From positions 85,836,087 to 85,900,086 of the forward strand of contig CM043966.1 in the NCBI GenBank assembly GCA_014529385.2: a DNA stretch of 64,000 nucleotides. Reading direction: 5' to 3'. The stretch comes from Adiantum capillus-veneris. Taxonomy: Eukaryota; Streptophyta; Polypodiopsida; Polypodiales; Pteridaceae. A model generated the notes under the pieces. That model was given only the letters and a program-made list of their open reading frames with translations, made no database searches and had not been told where the DNA came from. The translations under genes were made by a program, and so were the position numbers. Below are positions 1-12,222 of this stretch, piece after piece (position 1 is the first letter of the stretch; each line of letters opens with the position of its first letter).

Positions 1-730
1 AAGTCGATAATGTAAAACTTTGAGTTACTTATATAATGGTATACATTATTTTATTTCCCAAATTACTTAAGGAATCTAAAGTTAGATTAGCATTCAATCA
101 AGAAACTAAGGGTTGACCTAGCAAATGAGACAGAGGTTCTTGATAGTATGAAAAGATTTTGAATCTGGAGATTGAGATAGTTATTAAGAAACCAACTCAC
201 ATTCTTTGTGCACACGATTGCCTTCCTTGAAAAATGACCTAGATATGAAAGTATTAATGTACGAGACTAATAGGAAGCCAAAAAGAACTCTTGGTATGAT
301 ACTTCTTAAAACCCTTTACATATTGTTGGTTAACCAAGTTAGAGCACAGAGGGGGTACCTCTGGTGCAATAGTGGAAGCTTGTGCCGAATGCAGATTGCT
401 CAAGATGGCAAGAACACGCCGCACGCATTCAGATTGGCAAAGCTCGAATACATGATACTTGTTGAGCGCTGATTTCTTTGAAAGGTTAGTTAGATCGAGC
501 ACGTTCGTGTTGAGAAGGTGGATAAATGGATCTTTTATAGAATGGATTTAATCTGGTTTTTGAGATGATACAATTGGTTTATAAAGGTTTTCAAGATGCG
601 CTCAACACTGAGAGTTTCTTAGAATAAAATTGAGTAGCAAGTAATCAGTAAGGAAGTGTAGAAACTCTCACGAGAGTGTATCCTTGAAAAACTAGAAAGA
701 ACTTCTTAGAGTAATAAGTAACATTTGGTA

Positions 731-801
731 CAGTGGAAAGATTATCCCACCGAAGACGCCACTTGGGAGGATGAATTTCTCTTCTCAAAGACTTTCCCAG
801 T
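731..801 (+). pseudogene. Gypsy pol C-terminal tail (integrase/chromodomain-like), copy A
   Basis: The frame starting at 731 reads QWKDYPTEDATWEDE and runs on through FLFSKTFP before a stop. This matches the (V)KWKxxPxEDATWE signature found at the end of plant chromovirus integrases. Only this tail survives; the codons upstream contain a stop (taa at about 718). The same peptide recurs in copy B at 9045. It marks the end of pol, just before the LTR-like block that starts near 841. No activity is expected. Confidence 0.6.
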
Positions 802-840
802 TTGGTTGAGATGAGGACATCTCAAATTCTTAGGTTGGGG

Positions 841-1440
841 TGATTCTAAGGTCTCCACCTTTCTAGTTGTAGAGCGATGAACTCAAAGTTTTACGGAAAA
901 GCATCGGACTTACAAACAGGTAAAGCACTATTTCAAAAGCAATTAAAAATGGTATTTTTGGAATCTTAAGCACAACAAACCCCGGGCTAGAAATTTCAGA
1001 TTTAAATTCGGACAAAAACTGACCCACTAGTCCTTCCAAAAGATTCAATGTAAATTAAATTATTAAGAAAAATTGAATGGTTGCAGTAATCATTTAAGCA
1101 TAGACTTTACTAAAGGCCTCCAAGATATTTACCACATATTTACCAATTAAGAAAAATATAGTAGAATTGATATTTTAAAGTTGGTAGGTAATGGGAGGGG
1201 TCATCACTGACGTGCCAGGGATACAATTAGCAGTAGAGGGTGCCATCTTGAGTTGTAGGGCTGCTTGAACTGCAAGCAACTACCTTTTTCAGCCTGTGAG
1301 AGATTATGAGTGCCATAAATTTTTAAATAGGACCCCTTACTTCACAATTTCGAACAGACTCGAAGTCCTGGCCATTTCTCTCTCACCTAGAGAGATCGCT
1401 ACTCAGGCATCACTAGAGAGCAAAACTCTAGTTGGTTAAT
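841..1440 (+). repeat. LTR-like block of copy A
   Basis: A non-coding interval between the pol tail and the gag ATG at 1458, the place of an LTR plus leader. It carries a weak TATA-like stretch (ttttaaatag, about 1320). The equivalent in copy B has a better box (CTATAAATAG at 9487). Copy A holds about 160 extra bases (about 1024-1187) that copy B lacks. No TG...CA ends or primer site could be fixed, so the limits are approximate. Confidence 0.4.
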
Positions 1441-1457
1441 CCACGGAATAAGAAGTT

Positions 1458-1640
1458 ATGGCACCTAAAAGGACCTGAGCCAATCCTACATCTGATGATG
1501 AGGGCAGAGCTCTAAAAATAACTAGAGCATCGCAGGACGATGAAGCTGGGCCTAGTAGTAGGATTACGGAGGAGAATGTTCAGGCGCCAGCGCAGTAGCA
1601 GATGGCCGATCAATCCCAAGTGGGTTTTCCATTATTCAAT
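1458..1640 (+). pseudogene. Gypsy gag N-terminus, copy A
   Basis: ATG at 1458 opens MAPKR, then a premature stop (tga at about 1473). The frame then continues with an acidic, serine-rich stretch (ANPTSDDEGRALK) to about 1640. Copy B has the same start at 9624 without that first stop. The body of gag does not follow directly: a spacer of about 1.3 kb intervenes. Capsid or nucleocapsid function is inferred from position only. Confidence 0.4.
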
Positions 1641-2985
1641 TAAGTCTTTAAATAGTTTAAGTTCTTTTATAAGTTAGCATTGCATACGTAAGAGGTGAGT
1701 AAGAATCAGAAAAGGAATAATTGACCAAAAACGGAAGGTAACTTCCAACGTGCATTTGTTTATAATGTAGGAAAGAATTGTTTGGGTTAAAACTGGTTGA
1801 ATTAGGAAAGATATGATTGATCATCCGTAAGATAGTTTGTCTCAAGACGCCTCCGACTCCTTGGTATAAATTGATGATGATGATGGCTTTACAGCCCACG
1901 GATAAGTCAGTTATCCCCATGAACGATGAGTCTCTACTCCGTGTCATGTCTTGATGTTTCTACATAAGTTAGGATACCGTTTTTATCCTAGGGGAGCTGC
2001 CCGGTTGTATGGGCAACTGGTTTGGTGTATGGGCACCCGGAACCTTGGGTGGGGGTTTAGCCACTCCAGATTGTGAATAAGGAATGGGTGCCGTTTTTTC
2101 ACCCTTAGGTGGTCTTGAGACAAGAAGAGTACTGGTCACGGTTATTATGGGTAATGTTTTGATTGACAGTACCCTGTCTTAAGTTTAAAGATGTCTGTTT
2201 TTCTAAAGAATGCTTTCAATGCTGTCTTCAATAAATGATTGAAGGAATTACTGTGATGGAAAGTTAAAAGAAACTATTATTTTAAGTGTTAAAACAACGT
2301 GATAACTAGTAATTAGAAAACAAAAGAATCATGTGTGAGTGCGGGGTGGTAAGTGGAGATTGACTAATATTGTCAATCATGGACGGGTGGACCTGATTAT
2401 CTCCTTCCACTTGGAGGATCAGCTAGTCAGGATCTGGTGGAATTTTCTTCATTGATGCGAGAGATTTAGAAGGTTTAGAACTAAAAATGAAAAGACTCAA
2501 ATGGGCCGAAGATCTTCAAGTGATTGAAGTATACTTTTTCATTGGAACGGAGAATCCAGAGGAAGCCCTTGTAATAGATGATGTCTAAGTATCACAAAAT
2601 GAGTGGGTGTTTGATCAGGTGTCTAAAGTAAACTATCCAGGTAGAACTAAGCCCATAGGAGTAGGCCCTAGTTTTAATGGACCAAAAGATGTTGTATATT
2701 TTGATCCTATATCTGATCCACCCAAAGTCCACAAGATTCTAGTATAGGATTGTCGTCACCCTTGTACATAGTAGGACCTTCATGGATTGTATTAACTCTT
2801 GTACATATTATGGTTCTAATGGGTATGCTATAAGCAGTTTTGTTTATGGCTTGGCAATTGTATTCATTTTGTGTGCAAATAAGTTAAAAGCATAAGTAAG
2901 AGAGATTTCATTTGGTACTAAATTCCACTAATTTAATCTCAGGGAAATACTCGTGTAAATAGCCTTTACACTATTGCTCAAGAGA
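1641..2985 (+). other. Spacer between gag start and gag body
   Basis: No frame is open for long. Most of this spacer (to about 2400) is shared with copy B (about 9780-10880), so it predates the duplication. It could be an intron-like segment, an old insertion, or a second LTR; I see no PBS, polypurine tract or flanking repeat that decides. Beyond 2400 the two copies diverge. Confidence 0.35.
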
Positions 2986-3943
2986 AAATTACTATTAAAG
3001 CAAGTTAAGTTTAACTCCCTACTTTCAAGGGAGAGGGACCCAATTTCGAGGGAGATGCCGAAGCATGGTTAGATGCTATGGACGACTATTTTAAAACTGC
3101 AGAAATTGTTCAGGAAAACCAAACAATTTTGGGTATGTTCCGTCTCAGCGGAGATGCCAAACTTTGGTGGAAGCAACACTGCAGAGATAATCCCACGAGT
3201 AGTCCATCTTGGGAGAAAATGAAGCAGGCAATCAAAGAACGCTATCTCCCTCCTGCACATCAGGCTATCAAGATGAATGAATTCTTTGGTCTATGGTAAC
3301 TAGGACTTTCATTAGAGGAGTACTACACCAAGTTTGTGTCTTTACGACGCTATGCTCCTCAGATGACCATGGCGTAACAAATTGCCCGTTTCTGTCAAGG
3401 CCTCAACAAACCCCTGAGTACACGTCTCGAAGCCATGAGGCCTACATCAATACAGGATGCCCTTCTCAGGGCTAAGCCTCTTGCAGCGGAAGGAACCAAC
3501 TCTACAAGGAACTATAATGGATTTAATAACTCTAGGGGAAGAGCTAGAGGAACTTTCATAACTTTAGGGGAAGAGCGAGAGGATTTAATAACTTTAGGGG
3601 AAGAGCCAGAGGAACTTTCAACCAAGGATATCAACAACGTGGAGTAGCTGCAACAATGAACTTGGAGCAGAACTTCCTAAACGTTAGGTGCTATGGATGC
3701 AATCAAATGGGGCACTATAGAAATAACTGTCCTGAAGAGCGAAACCCTCGAACTACTGCTAGAGCCATTCCTCAAAATCAAGGAGATAATCTAAGAGGAG
3801 GTAGAAATGAAGGACGAGGTAGAGGAAGAGCAAGAGGAGCCAGAGCTTATGCAATCATGGGAGAACCAACCTTAATGAACAAGGAAGATGAAAGAGCCAC
3901 TTGCTTGGCTACAATTAGTAATCCTAGAACTCAACAACAATAG
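2986..3943 (+). pseudogene. Gypsy gag body with zinc knuckle
   Basis: Encodes a Retrotrans_gag-type capsid region: GDAEAWLDAMDDYFKTAEIV at about 3053, then LSGDAKLWWKQHC, as in plant gypsy gag. The frame shifts near 3290 and continues with LSLEEYYTKFVSLRRYAPQM, with a stop at about 3376. Next come three near-copies of a roughly 33-base unit giving RGRARG-type peptide repeats (about 3520-3630), and a CCHC knuckle CYGCNQMGHYRNNC at about 3690-3731. The tail is rich in Gly and Arg. At least two frameshifts and one stop make it non-functional. The track to copy B starts directly downstream. Confidence 0.7.
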
Positions 3944-4195
3944 GCGGTTTTGTAAAACCACTATAAGTCCATAATGTAAAACTTTGAGTTACTTATATAA
4001 TGGTATACATAATTTTCTTTCCCAAATTACTTAAGGAATCTAAAGTTAAATTAGCATTCAATCAAGAAATTAAGCGTTGATCTAGCAAATGAAACAGAGG
4101 AGAGGTTCTCGATAGTATGAAAAGAATTTGAATCTTGAGATTGAGATAGTTATTAAGAAACCAACTCACATTCTTTGTGGACACGATAGCCTTCC

Positions 4196-4206
4196 TTGAA
4201 AAATGA
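4196..4206. repeat. Left target site duplication of MULE insertion
   Basis: TTGAAAAATGA, identical to the empty site in copy A at 227-237. Confidence 0.75.
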
Positions 4207-4583
4207 GGAATTCCAGACATCGAGCAAAAAAAACCGAGTGTGTTGTTTTTCGAGCAAAAGTAAAGAGAATTGTAACACAAATTGGATTTTTTATTAAGTC
4301 CCCCACCTTTTTTGGTTACCTCCTTTGCACGCCACCTTCCCAATTCTCCACGAGCTTCGTCCCTACCCACGCCTACCTCCTCTGTCCTCCTTTGTTCAAG
4401 TGCCCCACATCCATGCTCCTCCCACACCCCCATGCCTTTGTTGCCCTCCCTCACCCTGCTCATATGCTTCCCCCTGGCTGCCCTTGCCAAATATTTCCTC
4501 TTCTCTTCGCTAGCAAATAGGCATGCAGACACACTATGTCAAGCCCTATCACACAGCCGTGCCACATGTGCTCGTTGACCTGA

Positions 4584-4586
<3 letters not shown>

Positions 4587-4682
<96 letters not shown>

Positions 4683-4725
4683 TTCTACCCCCTCTCCTAT
4701 AGTCTACTAGTCACGTGACACTGCC

Positions 4726-4801
<76 letters not shown>
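4587..4801 (+). repeat. Two (GA)n microsatellites
   Basis: Pure GA runs at 4587-4680 and 4729-4801, separated by about 48 unique bases. The reading frames through them are artefacts. Confidence 0.95.
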
Positions 4802-4804
<3 letters not shown>

Positions 4805-4838
4805 TGTCTCCGACCTTGCCTCCACTTTAGACTCCAAC

Positions 4839-5632
<794 letters not shown>

Positions 5633-5880
5633 ATTCCGTGCCGACGCGGTATGTTGACGGGCCAAGAACCGGTAAACTCACAAGGTTTTCTTCATGATCT
5701 CACAGGGCTTTGGAATCTGTTGCTTGCCCTTCCGCGTCGGCGCGGCATGCTGAAGGGCCAAGAATGGGTAACTGATTTATGCCTTTTTTTTTTTAATGAG
5801 ACATTATCTCACAAGGCTTCGGACTTTGCTGCTTGCCCTTCCTCGCCGGCGTGGCATGCTGAAGGGCCAAGAACGGGTAA
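5633..5880 (+). repeat. 107-bp palindromic satellite, block 1
   Basis: About two units of the same repeat as block 2 (units begin near 5698 and 5807, plus a partial one near 5633). Each unit ends with a GC-rich dyad flanked by cccttc and gaaggg. The block is separated from block 2 by a microsatellite-bearing stretch. Confidence 0.75.
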
Positions 5881-6057
5881 GAGGCATTTTGCACGGGCTG
5901 CATTTACAGCTAGATGCTGACCCCCAATGGCCCTGATGCGCAATCCGTACCTCCTCAATCTTGTCTTTTGGAGGTGGTGAATTCTCCCCATTTGATTGCT
6001 TGCTTCAGGTCAAGCAACCTCCATGTGTACCTCCCCGCCTACACAGGATGCCACTGA

Positions 6058-6215
<158 letters not shown>

Positions 6216-6460
6216 AAGTGCTCTCTAATTCACGAACCTGAAGGTAGCTGGCTTCCCCTCTTGTGCGATGGTATTGAGCTGCTGCTAAAGTAGATGTTAT
6301 TTATAAAGAAAACGGGGAAGTGAGTAGGCTAGGAAACAGAGAAGGTGGCGGGTTCCTTGTTGAAAGGTCTGGCCTGGATCGATGGCGCTCATGTGGTCCG
6401 TGATTGCTGGGCTCATATGCTAGCAAGCTCAATCGGTAAACTTTGCCAGAACTCTGTAGA

Positions 6461-6856
6461 TATCACAAGGCTTCGGACTCTGCTGCTTGACCTTCCGCGC
6501 CGGCGTGGCATGCTGAAGGGCCAAGAACAGGTGAACCGATTTATGGTATTTTTTTTATGAGACATAATCTCACAAGGCTTCGGACTCTGCTGCTTGACCT
6601 TCCGCGCCGGCGTGGCATGCTGAAGGGCCAAGAACGGGTGAACTGATTTATGCTATTTTTTTAATGAGACATAGTCTCACAAGGCTTCGGACTCTGCTGC
6701 TTGCCCTTCCGCGCCGGCGCGGCATGCTGAAGGGCCAAGAACGGCTAAACAAATTTATGATTTTTTTAATGAGACATGATCTCACTGCAAGGCGTCGGAC
6801 TCTATTGCTTGCCCTTCCATGCCGGCATGGCACGTTGAAGGGCCAAGAATAGGTGC
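6461..6856 (+). repeat. 107-bp palindromic satellite, block 2
   Basis: Four units starting at 6461, 6568, 6675 and 6780 (period 107, 107, 105). Each reads tctcacaaggcttcgg, then a GC-rich core, then an A/T-rich tail with a T run. The core is a dyad: cccttc, the perfect palindrome CGCGCCGGCGCG (exact in the unit at 6675), then gcatgct and gaaggg. Copies drift in the core but tend to keep pairing. Confidence 0.85.
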
Positions 6857-7112
6857 AAACATTCAATGTGCATCATATGCTTTTTTGTTGATGCAGTTGC
6901 TCCACACAATGTGGGGAAAAGGTCTGAAAAGCAAGATACAGAGGTGGGCACATTAGTGGCTACTGTCATCTCCCTCTCTCTGAGTAAGACTTGGTCCTAC
7001 TCATTAACTATCCCGCGTCGTTGCAAACTGTTGTGCTTGCAAAGCAAACCGAGCAGCAAGTGGGACATTTCCTCAATCAGCACCGCATCGGCACGGGAGC
7101 AAACAAGATATT
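6857..7112. other. MULE interior without recognised gene
   Basis: Open frames here are short and overlap repeats; I do not recognise a product. Confidence 0.25.
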
Positions 7113-8060
7113 TATACAAAATTTTTTTGGTACGTGTCGGCGTGGGATATGCAAGTTCAATGTCCCGTTCTATTATACAATATTTTTTTGGTACGTGTCG
7201 GCGTGGGATATGCAAGTTCAATGTCCCGTTCTATTAACCACCTCTTGAACTGCTCGACCTTTACTGCGTTTGTGGCCTTGTTTACATTTCAAGTGCCATA
7301 AAGTTTAGAGAGTAAGGCTCCGTTTTCAAGACGGGACATTGCTAAAAATGCCTTCTACATCATTAATCTAAAAGGGATATGGCCAAAGTTCATACCACGT
7401 TGACTTGGGACCCAGAGATAGTGTTGCAATGTCGAAGTGCTAGGTTTATCAAAATCAATAGTGTGTATTAAATAAATTAGTGGAAGCAATGAAAGACTGG
7501 GGAAGTGTAACCTTCATGCCACTCCTGGTTCTGTACAGAAAACATGTATTAGAACACAAACCCAACGTTCAAATTTAGAATAGAAGTGTATAGATGAACC
7601 AAAGTGGCTACATTGATGAAATCATCATTTAAATGAACAAAATTAGCAGTGACTTTTGACCAAAGAAAAAAAGTAAGCATCAAGTGATACGCATCGGCGA
7701 GGGAGGTATAAGGGTAAAAAATATGCAATCTCTTGAGATTACAAAGCAAAATTAGCATTACATGCGACATTGCGTCAATCAGCATCGCATCGGTGCGCGA
7801 GAGTTAATACAAAAAATTTGTTATCTTTGGAGTTGTAAAGTAAATAAAAGATTCACAGAATTGTTTTAGGATGTAGCTCTAATCCATACCATGTTGGTAT
7901 AGGATAGGTAAGTTCAATGTCTCGTTGTATTAATGACCTCTTAAACTGCTTTACCTTTACTGCGTTTGTGACCTTGTTTACATTTCAAGTGCCATAAAGT
8001 TTCGAGAGTAAGGATCCATTTTCAAGATGAGATGTTGCCGTAAATGCTTCCGTGCCGATG
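7069..8060 (+). repeat. Diverged direct repeat, about 290 bp
   Basis: Block 7069-7361 and block 7773-8060 share an order of words: caatcagca.cgcatcgg, then caagttcaatgtc.cgtt, then tttactgcgtttgtg, then catttcaagtgccataaag. The first block also contains the 61-bp duplication. The stretch between (7362-7772) has no gene. Confidence 0.7.
7113..7234 (+). repeat. 61-bp tandem repeat
   Basis: Two nearly identical units, 7113-7173 and 7174-7234, each containing ggtacgtgtcggcgtggga. Only one or two bases differ, so the duplication is recent. Confidence 0.9.
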
Positions 8061-8264
8061 CAATATGGTTAAGGGGGATGTAATGTAAGGGGGAGGCAAA
8101 AAGGATAGTGCGGGAGATATCAATCTCCAACATTAGCTATATAAAGCAATACAAACTCAAAAAAAAAGAAACTCCAAGACTAGAGGCACCTGATTAACAT
8201 GAAAAGCAAAAAAGGCAAAATGAGTACCTTTTCATGGAAGTTTTCGCTTAAATTGACCTATACA

Positions 8265-8265
8265 T

Positions 8266-8304
<39 letters not shown>

Positions 8305-8404
8305 GCTGACAAAGCGCTAAAATTATAGAGAGGGATCACTTTGATTGCATGCAATGCCTAACTTTTCTCTCTCTCATGTCGTTTATCTCCACCATGTGAC
8401 AATT

Positions 8405-8470
<66 letters not shown>
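8265..8470 (+). repeat. (TA)n and (CT)n microsatellites at MULE right end
   Basis: Tacata units then TA units to 8304, and CT units at 8406-8470. They sit 70 bases inside the right terminus. Confidence 0.9.
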
Positions 8471-8472
<2 letters not shown>

Positions 8473-8540
8473 GTTTTGCTTGGATTTCGCTCGGTTTTTG
8501 TGTTTTCTCGATAAAGTTTGCTCGGTGCTTGGTAAGACTC

Positions 8541-8552
8541 TTGAAAAAATGA
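8541..8552. repeat. Right target site duplication of MULE insertion
   Basis: TTGAAAAAATGA, the left copy plus one A. Copy B resumes directly after it. Confidence 0.75.
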
Positions 8553-9044
8553 CCTAGATATGAAAGTATTAATGTACGAGACTAATAGGAAGCCAAAAAG
8601 AACTCTTGGTATGATACTTCTTAACACCCTTTACATATTGTTGGTTAACCAGGTTAGAGCACAGAGGGGGTACCTCTGGTGCAATAGTGGAAGCTTGTGC
8701 CAAATGCAGATTGCTCAAGATGGCAAGAACACGCCGAGCGCATTCAGATTGGCAAAGCTCGAATACATGATACTTGTCGAACGCTGATTGCTCTGAAAGG
8801 TTAGTTAGACCGAGCACGTTCATGTTGACAAGTTTGATAAATGGATCTTTTATAGAATGGATTTAATCTGGTTTTTGAGATGATACAATTGGTTTGTAAA
8901 GGTTTATAAGATGAGCTCAACACCGATAGTTTCTTAGGATAAAATTGAGTAGCAAGTAATCAGTAAAGAAGTGTAGAAACTCTCACGAGAGTGTATCCTT
9001 GAAAAACTAAAAAGAACTCTTAGAGTAATAAGTAACATTTGGTA

Positions 9045-9115
9045 AAGTGGAAAGATTATCCCACCAAAGATGCCACTTGGGAGGATGAATTTCTCTTCTC
9101 AAAGACTTTCCCAGT
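9045..9115 (+). pseudogene. Gypsy pol C-terminal tail, copy B
   Basis: Same tail as at 731 with few changes: KWKDYPTKDATWEDE, then FLFSKTFP. The Glu-to-Lys change relative to copy A is the only residue difference in the core. Upstream codons have a stop in frame, so only the module is recognisable. Confidence 0.55.
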
Positions 9116-9486
9116 TCGGTTGAGATGAGGACATCTCAAATTCTTAGGTTGGGGTGATTGTAAGGTCTCCACCTTTCTAGCTGCAGAGGGATGAACTCAA
9201 AGTTTTAGGGAAAAAGCATTGGACTTACAAACAGGTAAAGAACTGTTTCAAAAGAAATTAAAAATGGTATTTTTGGAATCTTAAGCACAGCAAACCCCGG
9301 GCTAGAAATTTTCAGATTTAAGTCCGGACAAAAACTAACCCTAAAGCTGACAGCTAATGGGAGGGGTTATCACTGACCTGGCAGGAACACAATCAGAAGC
9401 AGGGGGTGCCATCTTGAACTGTAGGGCTACTTGAGCTGCAAGCAACTTCCTTTTTTAGCCTCTGAGAGCTTATGAGTACCAAAAAT

Positions 9487-9497
9487 CTATAAATAGG
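9487..9497 (+). promoter_or_regulatory. TATA box in LTR-like block of copy B
   Basis: CTATAAATAGG lies 127 bases before the gag ATG at 9624, in the block that takes the place of the LTR. This spacing and sequence fit a plant Pol II core promoter. Copy A has a weaker version near 1320. Confidence 0.4.
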
Positions 9498-9623
9498 ACC
9501 CCTTGCTTCACAATTTCAAACAGACTCGGAGTCCATGCCATTTCTCTCTCACCTAGAGAGATCTCTACTCAGAACTCACTAGAGAGCAAAACTCTAGTTG
9601 GTTAATCCACGGAATAAGAAGTT

Positions 9624-9785
9624 ATGGCACCTAAAAGGAGCCGAGCCAATCCTACGTCTGATGATGGAGGCAGAGCTCTAAAAAGAACTAGAGCATCGGA
9701 CGACGATGAAGCTGAGCCTTGTAGTAGGATTACAGAGGAGAATCTTCAGGCGCCAGCGTAGCAGCACTCCCAGGTGGGTTTTCCA
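9624..9785 (+). pseudogene. Gypsy gag N-terminus, copy B
   Basis: ATG at 9624 opens MAPKRSRANPTSDDGGRALK and continues acidic and Ser-rich until a stop at about 9759. The reading frame is cleaner than in copy A. The 148-bp duplication that follows repeats part of this segment. No gag body follows in copy B. Confidence 0.4.
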
Positions 9786-10035
9786 TTATTCAATCAAGTC
9801 TTTAAATAGTTTAAGTTATTTTATAAGTTAGCATTGCATACGTAAGGAGTGAGTAAGAATCACAAAAGGAATAATTGACCAAAAACGGAATCTTCAGGCG
9901 CCAGTGCAGCAGCAGATGGCCGATCAGTCCCAGGTGGGTTTCCCATTATTCAATTAAGTCTTTAAATATTTTAAGTTCTTTTATAAGTTAGCATTGCATA
10001 CATAAGGAGTGAGTAAGAATCACAAAAGGAATAAT
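9740..10035 (+). repeat. 148-bp tandem duplication in copy B
   Basis: Unit 1 (9740-9887) starts gaatcttcaggcgcc. Unit 2 starts at 9888 with the same bases and runs on with few changes. Copy A has a single unit, so the duplication is private to copy B. Confidence 0.75.
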
Positions 10036-10426
10036 TGACCAAAAACGAAAGGTAACTTCCTATGTGCATTTGTTTATAATGTACGAAAAAATTGTTTGGG
10101 TTAAAACTGGTTGAATTAGGAAAGATAGGATTGATCATCCTTAAGACAGCTTGTCTCAAGACACCTCCAACTCCTTGGTATAAATTGATGATAATGATGT
10201 CTTTTCAGCCACGGATAAGTCAGTTATCCCCATGAACGATGAGTTTCTACTTCGTGTCATGTCTTGATGTTTCTACATAAGTTAGGATATCGTTTTATCA
10301 TAGGGGAGCCGCCCGGTTGTATGGGCAACTGGTTTGGTGTATGGGCACCCAGAACCTTGGGTGGGGGTTTATCCACTCTGGATTGTGAATAAGGAATGGG
10401 TGCCTTTTGTGAATAAGGAATAGGTA

Positions 10427-10730
10427 GTCTTGAGACAAGAAGAGTATTGGTCATGGTTATTATGGACAATGTTTTGATTGACAGTACCCTGTCTTAAGTT
10501 TAAAGATGTCTGTCTTTCTAAAGAATGCTTTCAATGCTGTCTTTAATAATTGATTGAAGGAATTACTGCCTTTTTTCACCCTTACGTGGTCTTGAGACAA
10601 GAAGAGTACTGGTCATGGTTATTATGGACAATGTTTTGATTGACAGTACCCTGTCTTAAGTTTAAAGATGTCTATCTTTCTAAAGAATGCTTTCAATGCT
10701 GTCTTTAATAATTGATTGAAGGAATTACTG
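10427..10730 (+). repeat. 162-bp tandem duplication in copy B
   Basis: Starts at 10427 and again at 10589 with gtcttgagacaagaagagta. The two 142-base cores differ at only a few bases. Copy A has one unit (about 2112-2255). Confidence 0.8.
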
Positions 10731-11390
10731 TGACGGAAAGTTAAAAGAAACTATTATTTTAAGTGTTAAAACAACGTGATAGTAATTAGAAAACAAAAGA
10801 ATCATGTGTGAGTGTGGGATGGTAAGTGGGGATTGAGTAAGTTTGTCAATCATGGACGGGTGGACCTGATTAGTCAGGTAACTATCCATCTCTGCGTACT
10901 AAAAACATTTAGAAAACTTATTCACTTGGAAGAGGAGTCCACCAGCGGCTGTGCCCTCATATTTGTTAGGGGGGAAAAAGTGTTGTTTGAGGATACCTTA
11001 GCTCAACTTGTGGAAGTTATAGGGCCGAAATAGTTTTGGACTTTTAATATGTTGTCCCGTTTCCACTACGAGATAGGACTAGGTCTTCTTCTAAGGTTAT
11101 AGACCCAAGCCATTGTCAACGATAAAGGTCTATTCCTTGGATTTTTCTTGTTTAAAGACTCTGAATTTTATTAGGCCTATTGACCTGTCAAGGATCCCAT
11201 CCCGCTTTTTGGTCTCGGTGGGTTTGGGAATCTCACATTGAGAGATTCCGAAAACTCACTTCAAAGCTCAATGAAAAGAAGAGATCTGATTTCAAGCATA
11301 TGACTAAGAGTATCAGCTACCACATTGTATCGACCTTTATGATACCGTACTTTGCATCATACTCCTAAATAATCTCAACCCAACTGGCCT
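10731..11390 (+). other. Copy B right flank, no recognisable gene
   Basis: A 73-codon frame (10812-11033) crosses the point where copies A and B diverge and resembles nothing I know. The rest has no long frame. The boundary with the minus-strand gypsy relic lies near 11380. Confidence 0.3.
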
Positions 11391-11391
11391 T

Positions 11392-11890
11392 TCAACCCTT
11401 CAAGTCTATTTTTTGTGTAAACCATTTTATACGTTCAAGGTCAAACACATTCTCAAACTGAGCTCCATACAAATAATGTTGCCACATTTTCAAAGCAGAC
11501 ACTTTTGCATAGAGTTCTCTTTTGTAAGCAGAATAATCATGACATGCATAATCAAACTTCTTACTTGCAAATGCAATTGGCCTTCCCTCTTGCACAAGGA
11601 CTACTCCAATAGCATAGTTAGTAGCATTTGTTTCTAATACAAATGGTTTCAAAGGATCCACAATAGCTAAAATAGAAGTATGTAGCCAATACATTCTTAA
11701 GAGCATCAAAACTTTGTTGCTTATTTATGTCGCATTGAAATGTTTTTCCCTTGGCTTTCAGTTGGTATGTCATCTGAACAGCAATATGGACATAGTTTTT
11801 AGTGAATTTTTGAAAAAAAAAAAACTGCAAACCCCAAGAAAATATATAACACTTCCACATTTTTGGGAGAAGGCCACTTTCTAATGGCAT
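11392..11890 (-). pseudogene. Gypsy RNase H N-terminal part
   Basis: The frame contains KPFVLETNATNYAIGVVLVQ and then GRPIAFASKKF, the start of the gypsy RNase H fold (family: DASxxxIGAVLxQ). The usual catalytic Asp in the D-A-S motif is Asn (ETNATN). It continues to a KRELYA segment, where the family has E(R/K)EL. A second frame (11618-11890) carries the RT thumb to RNase H junction, so a frameshift lies near 11640-11710. The C-terminal half is missing. Confidence 0.7.
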
Positions 11891-12222
11891 CCATTTTGGA
11901 TTTATCCATATATAGCCCCATAGCTAAACTAACATGCATCATGGAAGTGGCGGGTACATTAATCAACCCAAAGGACATAAACCAAAACTCATAATGTCCC
12001 AAACCTTGTTCGAAATGTAGTTTTGGGTATATTAGCAAGCCTAATGCGTACTTGATGATACCATGACTGCCAGTCTATCTTTGTAAAGATACAAGTATGT
12101 GTGAGTTTATCAAGTAACTCATCCACTCTCAGCAATGGATACTTGTTCTTAACAGTAATTGCATTTAGTTCACAATAATCTATACACATGTGTATACTAC
12201 CGTCTTTTTTCTTCACCAACAA
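11799..12222 (-). pseudogene. Gypsy reverse transcriptase fragments
   Basis: Two overlapping frames. The first (12222-11989) begins MLVKKKDGSIHMCIDYCELN and runs through a tract matching RT domains 1-2 (family: VKKKDGSWRMCVDYRxLN); it ends in KTTFRTRFGTL. The second (12038-11799) gives FWFMSFGLINVPATSMM, the family MPFGLxNAPATF. The YxDD active site is not visible, so the catalytic part has been deleted or scrambled. A frameshift lies near 12000. Confidence 0.75.

Larger units (their letters stand above)
1..3952 (+). mobile_element. Ty3/gypsy remnant, copy A
   Basis: A decayed plus-strand Ty3/gypsy segment. In order it shows a pol C-terminal tail (731-801), an LTR-like non-coding block (about 841-1440), a gag start (ATG at 1458), a 1.3 kb spacer, and a gag body with one zinc knuckle (about 2990-3943). 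Bases 1-2400 recur as copy B at 3960-4206 plus 8541-10880, so the unit was duplicated directly before the later insertion. Protease, RT and most of integrase are absent. The left end lies outside the window. The gypsy assignment rests on the chromovirus-like tail and gag; boundaries are approximate. Confidence 0.6.

Noticed and set aside
206-472. 88-codon frame, duplicated at 8560-8787
   Set aside because: Present in both copies and fairly conserved, but no family likeness and no clear start context; copied with the segment, so conservation is not evidence of coding.
1641-2985. Second LTR within copy A
   Set aside because: No PBS, polypurine tract or TG...CA pair could be found; left as a spacer.
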